This document shows positions 1 to 6,368 of a DNA stretch of 10,001 nucleotides, piece by piece. How positions within the stretch are numbered: position 1 is the first letter of the stretch; each line of letters starts with the position of its first letter. The DNA comes from Prasinococcaceae sp. CCMP 1430 (lineage: Eukaryota; Prasinodermophyta; Palmophyllophyceae; Prasinococcales; Prasinococcaceae), in assembly GCA_013416795.1 (NCBI GenBank), contig RQSC01000028.1, forward strand, positions 10,812 to 20,812. Reading direction: 5' to 3'. The translations under genes and the position numbers were made by a program. The notes beneath the pieces were generated by a model, which ran no database searches, was not told the origin of the DNA, and saw nothing but the letters and a program-made list of their open reading frames with translations.

Positions 1-91
1 GCGGGCGACGGCGCGGCGCGCGCCACGCCTCCTCCCCCTCCCCCACCCACCCACCTGCCGCGCCGCGCCACGGCCGCGCGGCGGGCCAGGT

Positions 92-274
92 TCACGCAGC
101 GTCAGAAGTTGGACGTGGGGGTTGGCAACATTTACAGTAGTCAGTCGAATCATCGTCCTCGTCCCCGTGCATGAGCAGCTCCTAGATGCCCTGCTCGCCA
201 CCTTCATCGATGTCCTCGGCGTACAGCGCGCCGTCCTCGGTATCGAGGACCTCCTCCTCGGCGTCCACGACGCA
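92..274 (-). pseudogene. Possible remnant of an acidic-tailed coding sequence, with in-frame TAG
   Basis: On the minus strand, 274-185 is open for 30 codons and very acidic, with EEE, TED and AEDIDEGGE clusters. It meets a TAG at 184-182. The same frame then stays acidic and open for 29 more codons, with a DEDDD cluster and a CKCC motif, until TGA at 94-92. Another TAG (277-275) sits just upstream, at the edge of the CTAG cluster. The opposite strand reads as a Leu/Val-rich shadow, which supports the minus strand as the original coding sense. It could be a decayed exon, a genuine last exon ending at the first TAG, or chance. The family is unknown and confidence is low. Confidence 0.2.
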
Positions 275-279
275 CTACT

Positions 280-344
280 CTAGCTAGCACCAGTCTAGTC
301 TCTAGCTAGCACTCACTCTAGAGCTAGTTTAGTGACTAGTCTAG
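280..344. repeat. CTAG-rich cluster, nine copies in 65 bp
   Basis: The self-complementary tetramer CTAG starts at 280, 284, 295, 302, 306, 318, 324, 336 and 341. A longer unit, CTCTAGCTAGCA, occurs at 278-289 and again at 300-311 with its last base matching C/A differently, so the patch looks like a degenerate tandem array rather than random sequence. Its base composition differs sharply from the GC-rich surroundings. No function is assigned. Confidence 0.6.
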
Positions 345-630
345 TCCTACGATTTTCATGCCCTTTCTCGTCATTTCTACTATTGGCAAAAGCTGCATGC
401 CAGCTGGGCCGCTGGCACCCCGTGCCTCGTTTCGAATTTTTTTTGAATCCGAACCAGATGCGGCGCGGGTGGTCACGCAGGAAATGGCTCGTTGAAGGGT
501 GGCAAAGAGGTCGATCCGAGTTTGCTCCAAAGAATGTGAATGAAAGTCGTCAACGCACACACCCAACTTTGGCGCGCTCGCTCGCTCGCTCGTGGCCGCA
601 GCCTCGACTGAGGCGCGTGACTGGCATTGA

Positions 631-678
631 CAGCGGCAGCCGCAGCCACAGCCACAGCCGCAGCCGCAGCCACAGCGA
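631..678. repeat. Hexanucleotide repeat of the CAGCCR type
   Basis: Tandem copies of CAGCCG and CAGCCA alternate across this stretch, flanked by GC-rich sequence. On either strand it reads as low-complexity peptide (alternating Ser-Arg/His on the plus strand, Cys-Gly on the minus strand), which explains several long spurious frames here. It is a microsatellite with no sign of being in a gene. Confidence 0.75.
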
Positions 679-810
679 GACTCGCGGCGGCCAACTGTTG
701 ACACGCGAGAGGCGCGCTCGCCCGCGCTGAGCCCATCACATTCTGGGCTGCTCCTCGCAGTGGCCGCCAGCTGGCGCGCGGCGCACCGAAGAATCGGCGG
801 CGGCAAATTG

Positions 811-834
811 CGGCGCGGCGCGGCGCGGCGCGGC
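811..834. repeat. CGGCG pentanucleotide repeat
   Basis: About five tandem copies of CGGCG lie some 140 bp upstream of the hydrolase ATG. This is a simple GC repeat, probably in promoter or 5' UTR sequence, with no evidence of function. Confidence 0.65.
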
Positions 835-971
835 CCGCGTGCGGTAGGCCGCGCCTGGCAGGCGCGCGGGGGCGTGCGTCCGCTCGCGCCAGCGGGGGTG
901 CTGGCGCGGGGCGCGGCGCCGAGCGGGAGGCTGAGAGGACCTCGACTTTTTTCCCCCCCGCGGACGGATCG

Positions 972-2786
972 ATGCATTCCAGGACGGCGGCGGCGGCGGC
1001 AGCACCGTGGGCGCCGCTGCCCGCGGGGCCTTCCGCGGGCTGCTTTCCCGCGCCGCTGCTGTACAAGGGGAAGGAGCAGGACTGGGAGAGCGCCGCGCGC
1101 GACCACGTCACGGTCCCACACCCGCCGCCGTACGCCGCAGAGGGCGCCGCAGCGGCGGAGGCTTCAGGTGCCTCCCATGCATTCCCTCCCGCTGCCGGCG
1201 CCGGCGCCGGCGCCTCCGGCGACGGCACCGAGTGGGCGGCCGAGCGCGAGCTCGTCGAGTGGGGCGCGGACGCGAGCTCGTCCGCGCGTCGCGCCTACCG
1301 CGTGTACACCAACGTGGGGGCGAGCGACAAGTTCGGCGGGCGCAAGTACGACGTCCACGCCAAGGAGGACGGCGGGGCCACGCTGATCATGTGCTTTCAC
1401 GACAGGGCGGGCGAGAGGAAGGACAAGCCGTGCGGTCTCGCCCAGCAGGGGTCATTCTACAAGTCGGATGGCTCGCTCGGCATCTACGGCGACGCCGACA
1501 AGGTCGCACTCATCGCAATGGTGGACGGCCACCAGCTGCCCGCGCCCCCGAGCGAGGAAAACGACCGGGGGTGGAGCGCAGGCGCGTGCGCCGAGAGACT
1601 CAGGACCCACAACGAGAGCGCGACAGCGGCACACGACGAGCTCAATCTGGACGAGCACGCCATTGGCGCCAAGCAATCGCAGGAGGACGGCACTGGCAGC
1701 GCAACGAGTTGCGCTGGGACAGACGGGCGGCCGTGCTCCTGCGAGCCCGACCTCGCCTTCGTGCTGCAAATTATGGACGAGCTCGCCGACAACTACTGCG
1801 TGGACCTGCGCGAGGTGTACGCCATCGGCTTCGGGGAGGGCGGCAGGATGGCGCTGGAGATGGCGGTGGCGCCGCCCACGCCGAAGTACGGCATGCGGGT
1901 CAAGGGCGTGATCCCCATCATGTCTCTGCCCTCGACAGACGCGACCGCCGTGTTCGGCTCGTGGGATTCGATGCAATACGTGCCGACGCCGTACCCCCTC
2001 GCCGATGTGGCGGGAAACAAAACGGACTGGCCAGGACCACCCCCACAAGTCCACGACGGCACGGCGGACGACAGCGTCGGCGGCCACTCGCAGGCTGCTC
2101 CAGTCCACGTGTTGCACGTCCACGGCCTGGAAGACGACCGCTACCCGCCTCAGCTCTTCGTCGTCGAAGATGCAACGCCGCCATCTGCCGTGGGCGCGCA
2201 GGCCACCGGAGGAGGAGCGTGGCACGCGCCCGACGGAGGCGGCAACATCACGGGCGCCCACGGCACGGGCGCGCAGGCGGCGCAGCCTCAGCAGAAGTGG
2301 CGCGTCGATGCGACCGCACTCGGGCGGCCGCAGCTGCGATGCGCGAGCACTCCCACCGAGAGCACGACCTACAATGAGGGGGAGAACGGGCCAGACGACG
2401 GCGACACGACGGTGTGCCTGGCGCACATGCACGCGGCTTGGGGCGCGCCAGCCTTCGGCGATGCCCTGTTGTCCTCCTCGTGGGAGTCGGCGCTCGGGAG
2501 CAACAACGGCACCGCCGCAGTGCACGCTGGCGTGGCAGTCGTGCGCGAAGATTTTGGATGGCGCGCGGACGAGGGAGATGCAGGCGGCGTCGACGCCGAA
2601 GCCAACGTTCCGTACGAGTGCTACTCCGCGCTCGTGCCACACGCCAGCAGCAGCGCCGATGACGGCCTCAACAGGCGCTACACGCAATGCCTCTTCGAAG
2701 GAGGTCACACGAAGCAAGTGTGGTTTGACCAGCTCGTGCTCGACTGGGTGCGCTGCGTGCGCAACGAGAGCAACTGCCCAGAGTAG
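972..2786 (+). CDS. LpqC/PHB-depolymerase-like alpha/beta hydrolase, probable pseudoenzyme
   Basis: A single 604-residue frame without introns. The core resembles the PHB depolymerase/feruloyl esterase family of secreted serine hydrolases. There is a first strand and loop at about 137-146 (IMCFHDRAG, where the family has a His-Gly oxyanion loop), then a family-typical segment at 258-298 (EPDLAFVLQIMDELADNY, then VYAIGFGEGGRMALEMA). The acid-residue loop VHGLEDDRYP is at 383-392 and the catalytic-His region EGGHTKQVW at 576-584 (His579). The elbow should read GxSxGG but reads G-F-G-E-G-G (286-291), so the serine position is Gly288; the oxyanion loop is also degenerate. Acidic and Gly/Ala-rich insertions fill about 190-250 and 400-560. 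There are five N-glycosylation sequons (for example N214 and N349), yet no clear signal peptide at this start. An unseen upstream exon could supply one. The family call is fairly sure; the loss of activity is inferred. Confidence 0.72.
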   Translation: MHSRTAAAAAAPWAPLPAGPSAGCFPAPLLYKGKEQDWESAARDHVTVPHPPPYAAEGAAAAEASGASHAFPPAAGAGAGASGDGTEWAAERELVEWGADASSSARRAYRVYTNVGASDKFGGRKYDVHAKEDGGATLIMCFHDRAGERKDKPCGLAQQGSFYKSDGSLGIYGDADKVALIAMVDGHQLPAPPSEENDRGWSAGACAERLRTHNESATAAHDELNLDEHAIGAKQSQEDGTGSATSCAGTDGRPCSCEPDLAFVLQIMDELADNYCVDLREVYAIGFGEGGRMALEMAVAPPTPKYGMRVKGVIPIMSLPSTDATAVFGSWDSMQYVPTPYPLADVAGNKTDWPGPPPQVHDGTADDSVGGHSQAAPVHVLHVHGLEDDRYPPQLFVVEDATPPSAVGAQATGGGAWHAPDGGGNITGAHGTGAQAAQPQQKWRVDATALGRPQLRCASTPTESTTYNEGENGPDDGDTTVCLAHMHAAWGAPAFGDALLSSSWESALGSNNGTAAVHAGVAVVREDFGWRADEGDAGGVDAEANVPYECYSALVPHASSSADDGLNRRYTQCLFEGGHTKQVWFDQLVLDWVRCVRNESNCPE

Positions 2787-2850
2787 GTGGGCCATCGGCG
2801 GCATTGCTCCTCGTCCCTCCTCATGCTTCCTTCATTCACCAATGCATCTT

Positions 2851-2866
2851 GGCCGGCGTACCGGCC
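2851..2866. repeat. Short GC hairpin after the hydrolase stop
   Basis: GGCCGG, a CGTA loop and CCGGCC form a perfect 6-bp stem with a 4-nt loop, 65 nt after the TAG stop. More GGCC/CCGG words follow to about 2881, so alternative pairings exist. It could be a 3' UTR structure or simple GC coincidence. It is not followed by a T run, and this is a eukaryotic context. Confidence 0.4.
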
Positions 2867-3006
2867 GGCCGACTCGGCCGTCACACTCATCCACGCACGC
2901 ACACTTCACCACACGCGCAGGTGCTCGTGGGACCACGTACACACGACATCTTCAAGGTGCATGCATGCTCTTCCAGCGACGGGCCGCTCATGCACAGGAC
3001 TGAGAG

Positions 3007-3023
3007 CAGAGAGAATCTCTCTG
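3007..3023. repeat. Near-perfect palindrome CAGAGAGA-A-TCTCTCTG
   Basis: Eight-base arms (3007-3014 and 3016-3023) are perfectly complementary around one central A. It is in noncoding sequence between convergent genes. It may be a binding site or chance; nothing else supports a role. Confidence 0.4.
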
Positions 3024-3192
3024 GCAGTCCCGCCGCAGGCGGTCGCCAACGATTACGAGTAGGATTGCCCCCTGCGCGCGCGTGTCGGGCGACCACCGCC
3101 GGCATCTACGCGCAGCGAGTAAGGGGGCACGCTTATGGTACACATAGGTCACAGGTATGCGAGGACCGCGCACGCGCGCGCGCGCCGCGAGC

Positions 3193-3817
3193 TCACGGGT
3201 GGTAGCTACGCGCCCGGAACGCGCTCGCGCCGACGCTGTCCGCGAGCGCCCTGCACGCCGCCAGGTCGACCTCCGGGCGCTCAACGGCCGTCACCTCGAG
3301 CGCCACGCCCTCTGCCACCAGCGCGCGGGCGAATGCCACCCACTCCGCGAGCGTGGTGGGCTGCGCCGCAACGACGCGCCCCGCTTTCCCGCCTTCCACG
3401 CGCCCTGCCGCTATCGACAGCGCAGCGAAGCCCTCTGCGCCGGCGCAACGGGCGCAGGCGGGCCGAGTCAGCGCGCGGCAGGGAGAATTTTTGGCGTTGG
3501 CGTGCGAAGCCAGGCGATCACGCACCTTCGTCCGCGGCGTGCAGGAGCACGGAGACCTCGTCGACTGCCGCGGCCACTCGAGCGGCGCACGATGGCGGCA
3601 GCAGCCCCGACGTGTTGGCGCGCACGCGCACGTGCGGGCGCGCCGCGCGCACCGCACGCGAGACCGCCTCCACGCAGTCCAGCCGCAGCAGCGGGTCGCC
3701 GTGGCCGGCGAACACGAGGCTCGCTCGCGCGTCCTCCGCGCCCCGTCGATCGCGCTCGGCTGCCTCGGCGCGCGCGAGCAGCTCTGCCACCTCCTCCGCC
3801 ACGCGCACCGCGTCCGG
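3193..3817 (-). CDS. Radical SAM protein, TatD-linked type, C-terminal part (two exons)
   Basis: Exon one runs 3817-3526 and exon two 3434-3193 (stop TGA). The intron 3525-3435 is 91 bp with a GTGCGT donor and GCAG acceptor, splitting one Glu codon. The joined 177 residues match the second two-thirds of TatD-linked radical SAM proteins. A VFAGHGDPLLRLD strand (GxGE-type SAM-binding motif as GHGD, codons at 3706-3692) is followed by RVRANTSGL, then DEVSVLLHAAD, and a C-terminal EVTAVERPEVDLAACRALAD ending. The N-terminal segment with the CxxxCxxC iron-sulfur motif (about 60-70 residues) is missing. Upstream of 3817 the frame meets TGA at 3826-3824, so 3817 is a plausible acceptor (GCGAG). A 5' exon near 4060-4000 on the same strand (NDAAEVW frame) is possible but unproven. 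A pseudogene or misassembly is the alternative. Confidence 0.6.
3435..3525 (-). other. Intron of the radical SAM gene
   Basis: The minus strand reads GTGCGT at 3525-3520 and ends in GCGCAG at 3440-3435. Without removal, the exon-one frame hits TGA within a few codons. With removal, the VSVLLHAADE segment runs straight into EGFAALSIAAG, as the family alignment requires. The length is 91 bp, and the donor matches that of the ERO1 intron at 5425. Confidence 0.65.
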
Positions 3818-4238
3818 CTCGCATCAGCGGCGCGCCGCCGCCACCGCCGCAGGCCGCATGCACCCCGCCCTCACCCCGGCCGCACGCACGCCCAGCGCCG
3901 CGCCGCGCACCCTCGCACCCCTCTGGCCCCCTTCCTCTCTGCTCCTCCCCCTCGTCACCCCCCTCTCCCCATCCTTACCCCCCCCACCCTCCGTCCACAC
4001 CTCGGCCGCGTCGTTGGCGCCGGGGGCTGCAACCCACACACGCGCCGCTTCGCGGCATTGCATTTCACCATCAGATCATCACGTTCGGGTTCAGTTTCAG
4101 GCTTGCGAGTGAAGGACGAAAACCACCGCCTCACGAATATGGCGCACTTTCAAACATTCCCTGTCGGTGGGTTTCACACTCAGCCTCATCACTGTCCAGT
4201 TCATTTTCAAGGTTCTCACTTTCAGGCTTCCCTTTCAG
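3818..4238. other. Unresolved stretch between two 5'-truncated divergent genes
   Basis: This lies between the first visible exon of the radical SAM gene (-) and the first visible exon of the TPR-J gene (+). 3908-3996 is strongly pyrimidine-rich on the plus strand. From about 4061 to 4238 the sequence turns visibly AT-richer, with TTTCA at 4063, 4095, 4148, 4172, 4205, 4220 and 4233; three of these are TTTCAGG. Those at 4220 and 4233 look like 3' splice sites. I see no frame encoding either a radical SAM CxxxCxxC segment or further TPR units. A GTG-initiated reading from 4167 gives a hydrophobic leader in the TPR-J frame but lacks any ATG. Confidence 0.5.
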
Positions 4239-4673
4239 GTTTCGACAAAAACGTGCCGCGATGCCGCGCTGGCACTCGACCCGTGCTACTCGCGTGCATT
4301 GCAGCGCCGCGTGGACGTGTGGACCGCCATGGGCGACTACCAGCAGGCCGTGCGCGACTTGCAGGCGCTCATCGGGCCGCCGCATCGCCTAGGCGCCGAG
4401 GCGACCACCAAGCTCGCCGATGCTCAGCGCCGCGCGCGAACGTCCAAGGGTGCCGATCCCTACGTGGTGCTCAATGTGGAAACCACCGCCAAGGACAGCG
4501 AGGTGAAGAGCGCCTATCGCAAGCTCGCGCTGCGGTTCCACCCCGACAAGTGTCGCGACGAGGCGCTGCGGCCGCAGGCGGAGGTGCTCTTCAAGTTGGT
4601 CAGCGGCGCGTACAACACGCTCTCGGACCCAGCCTCGCGCCGCAAGCACGACCAGCAGGCCTTCGCCAACATG
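4239..4673 (+). CDS. TPR unit plus J-domain exon (DNAJC3/DNAJC7-like), 5' end not visible
   Basis: The exon probably starts after the acceptor CTTTCAG (4232-4238); the open frame extends upstream only to TGA at 4110-4112 and has no ATG. The first 45 residues read as the end of one TPR and a full following repeat (ALALDPCYSRALQRR, GDYQQAVRDLQAL). A linker (AEATTKLADAQRRARTS) precedes a J-domain: DPYVVLNVETTAKDSEVKSA, YRKLALRF, the HPD triad at 4539-4547, and GAYNTLSDPASRRKHD. J-domains stimulate the ATPase of an Hsp70. The TPR-then-J order occurs in ER-luminal DNAJC3 (P58IPK) and cytosolic DNAJC7; two or more upstream TPR exons would be expected. The frame joins the ERO1 frame in phase after a putative 91-bp intron, so this may be the N-terminal half of a fusion. 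An ambiguous base lies at 4676, just past the exon. Confidence 0.7.
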
Positions 4674-4764
4674 GCNCGCCCGCGCGGCGCCGAGCGCGCG
4701 CCTGACGCCCGCGCGCGCGAAAACGCGCTCGCCTCTCGCGGGCCCGCCCCCATCCCCCTCCCAG
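4674..4764 (+). other. Putative GC-AG intron linking the J-domain and ERO1 frames
   Basis: The J-domain frame is in phase 0 at 4673 and the ERO1 frame in phase 0 at 4765, while the 91 bp between shift the frame by one. Removal of exactly this segment joins them in frame (FANM to VDIHCDC). The 3' end is a good acceptor with a C/T tract (4748-4764, ending CCCAG). The donor would be GC followed by the ambiguous base at 4676, a rarer donor class than GT. The stretch has no ATG on the plus strand and no room for a promoter plus the ERO1 signal peptide. Other GC donors slightly upstream are possible. Confidence 0.4.
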
Positions 4765-6251
4765 GTCGACATCCACTGCGACTGCCCCTTCTGGGAGAAC
4801 GAGGGCATCTGCGCCGTCAAGGACTGCTCGGTGTGCGAGTGCCCCGAGGAGGAGGTGCCCAGCCCCTGGCGACGGGCGCACCGCGAGCCCGCCGAGGGCG
4901 AGGAGCAGCCGCCGAGCTGCCTCGACGCGGGGACCGTGGAAGCGTACGGAGCGGACGGCGGCGGTGGAGGTGGCGCCTACGGTGGCGTGACGCTCGGCGA
5001 CCTCGCGGACGCGGATGCATCCGTCGAGCCGGGGTTCCTGGCCTGGGCGGAGGACGCCAGCAATCCCTGGACCGCAGAGTACGACTCGGGAGCGGGGCGC
5101 GGCGGCGGCGGCGACGGCGCCCCGGGGAATGCGCAGTACATCAACCTGCTGCTCAACCCGGAGCGCTTCACGGGCTACGCGGGGCCGTCCGCGGCCAAGG
5201 TGTGGGGCGCCATCTACGACGAGAACTGCTTCTTGGAGGGCGGCAGCGGGGTGCCCGAGGAGATGGCGGGCGCCGACGAGTGCGTCGAGAGGCGCGTCTT
5301 CTACCGCCTGATTAGCGGCCTGCACGCGTCCATCTCCACGCACATCGCCGGCGAGTACCCGATGACGTACGACGGCCCGGATGTGGTGGAGTGGGGCCCC
5401 AACGCGGATGACTTCTTCACGAGGGTGCGTCGACGTGGCTGCGCGGCGGCGGCGGCGATGGCCTGCTCCGCGAGGCGCGCGCCTCCGCTCGAGCGCGCGC
5501 AAACACGCTCGATCTGACGCGCGAGACCTTGCGCCGCCATCGCTCCTGTTCGCTCGCGCCGCCTCCCTGGGCGCCGCGCCGCCATTCCCAGGTGGGCTAT
5601 CACCCGAAACGCGTGGAGAACCTGTACTTCGCCTTCCTGTTCGTGTTGCGCGCCGCCACCAAGGCCGCGCCTCTGCTTGAACGGGCGAGCTTCGACACGG
5701 GCAACGCCATCGACGACACGCGCACGACCGAGCTCGTCCGCGCGCTCGTGCGCTCGCCCGAGCTGGCGGCCGCTTGCCCGCTGCCCTTCGACGAAGCCAC
5801 CCTCTGGCGCGACGATGCGGGCGGTGCGCTGCGCGAGCAGCTGCGAGCGCGCTTCGCCAACATCAGCGCGGTGATGGACTGCGTAGGCTGCGAGAAGTGC
5901 AAGGTGTGGGGCAAGCTGCAGGTGCTGGGCCTGGGGACCGCGCTCAAAATCCTCTTCGCAAATGACGATCTGGGCGCCAGTGAGCTCACGCTGCAGCGCA
6001 ACGAGGTCATCGCGCTCTTCAACACGCTGGAGCGCTTCTCCAAGAGCATCATGACGTTGCAGCACTTTCTCGTTGAGCGCTACGGGGCGGACGAGGGCGC
6101 GCCCTCCGACGAGGGCGAGGAGGGGAGCAGGGAGGCGCGGGGGATGGGCATGGAGCATGGCCATCTCGCAGGGCACCTATCACCGTCCAAGTCGCCGACG
6201 CGCGCACGAGCTCCGCCGCCTGCGTTCATGGCGCACGGCGACGAACTCTGA
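4765..6251 (+). CDS. ERO1: ERO1 endoplasmic reticulum oxidoreductin, two exons
   Basis: ERO1 is the FAD-dependent ER thiol oxidase that re-oxidises PDI with oxygen, giving peroxide. Exon 4765-5424 encodes HCDCPFWENEGICAVKDCSV, which includes the shuttle pair CxxxxC (codons 4810-4827). After a Gly/acidic-rich insertion it gives YINLLLNPERFTGY, AIYDENCF and RVFYRLISGLHASISTHIAG, the FAD-binding core. Exon 5592-6251 gives YHPKRVENLYFAFL and the active-site triad DCVGCEKCKVWGKL (CxxCxxC, 5880-5900). It continues with the typical GLGTALKILF and EVIALFNTLERFS helices, then an acidic tail ending HGDEL. The 439 residues cover everything except the N-terminal signal peptide and the first Cys pair that docks PDI (about 50-70 residues), which are not visible. 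There is no ATG between 4674 and 4764, so these residues are encoded farther upstream, replaced by the TPR-J exon, or lost. Confidence 0.88.
5425..5591 (+). other. Intron within ERO1
   Basis: The GTGCGT donor follows ACG AGG (Thr-Arg), and the acceptor CCATTCCCAG precedes GTG GGC TAT. It is 167 bp, phase 0, and contains in-frame stops. Splicing joins GPNADDFFTR to VGYHPKRVENLYF, matching the continuous ERO1 family sequence at this point, so the boundaries are well supported. Confidence 0.85.
6234..6248 (+). other. C-terminal HGDEL, ER-retrieval-like signal
   Basis: The last five codons before TGA encode His-Gly-Asp-Glu-Leu. The classic ER-retrieval signals are KDEL and HDEL, and xDEL variants are tolerated in many eukaryotes. 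Position (extreme C-terminus) and protein (an ER-luminal oxidase) both fit. The Gly at the variable position is unusual, so receptor binding is inferred and not certain. Confidence 0.6.
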
Positions 6252-6368
6252 CGCGCGCGGCCACTGCACCGCGCCCGCTCTATCCTCGGCCAAACGAGCC
6301 TACTGTACATGTAATGAAATGACGCTGGTCGTGTGCGAAGCCGATGTATTAGTGTACTGTGCCAACGC
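6252..6368. terminator. Shared 3' region of two convergent genes, with TGTAA
   Basis: Only 117 bp separate the ERO1 stop (+) and the stop of the IQ/Cramped-like gene (-), so 3' UTRs probably overlap or are very short. On the plus strand TGTAA lies at 6310-6314, inside the palindrome TACATGTA (6306-6313). TGTAA is the polyadenylation signal of chlorophyte algae. If the organism is of that kind, this serves ERO1. The region is locally AT-richer than the flanking coding DNA. Confidence 0.4.

Larger units (their letters stand above)
1..971. other. Gene-poor, repeat-rich 5' flank of the hydrolase gene
   Basis: I see no convincing gene here. The long open frames on the minus strand across 336-1228 are Arg/Ala/Cys-rich readings of GC-rich simple sequence and match no family I know. 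The stretch contains C-rich tracts (26-55), a short acidic open stretch on the minus strand (92-274), a CTAG cluster (280-344), a short CTCG run near 576-591, a hexamer repeat (631-678) and a pentamer repeat (811-834). The last part, up to the ATG at 972, is presumably promoter and 5' UTR of the hydrolase gene. A pyrimidine run (T then C) lies at about 946-959. I recognise no TATA box or defined promoter element. Confidence 0.6.
2787..3192. other. Convergent 3' intergenic region
   Basis: This lies between the stop of the hydrolase gene (+) and the stop of the radical SAM gene (-), so it should hold both 3' UTRs. I see no gene. It contains a GC-rich hairpin at 2851-2866 and a 17-nt interrupted palindrome at 3007-3023. 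A GC-alternating run lies at about 3167-3190. I find no AATAAA or TGTAA next to the hydrolase stop. Confidence 0.5.

Noticed and set aside
336-1228. Two long minus-strand frames over the hydrolase 5' flank
   Set aside because: They read simple repeats (alternating Cys-Gly or poly-Ala) and show no domain. Stop absence is explained by GC richness.
1007-2377. Second plus-strand frame of 456 codons overlapping the hydrolase
   Set aside because: Arg-rich +2 shadow of the real frame, without recognisable domains.
1452-2804. Minus-strand 450-codon frame opposite the hydrolase
   Set aside because: Shadow of the hydrolase gene: high-GC third positions keep the antisense frame open. The plus strand has family motifs, this one has none.
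4167-4238. Hydrophobic leader directly before the TPR-J exon, resembling a signal peptide
   Set aside because: It begins with GTG rather than ATG, has no in-frame ATG back to the stop at 4110, and ends at a good acceptor site, so it is more likely intron sequence.
3353-4705. Plus-strand 450-codon frame through the radical SAM and TPR-J regions
   Set aside because: It is antisense to the radical SAM exons and out of frame with the TPR-J exon; its Arg/Ala-rich peptide has no domain.
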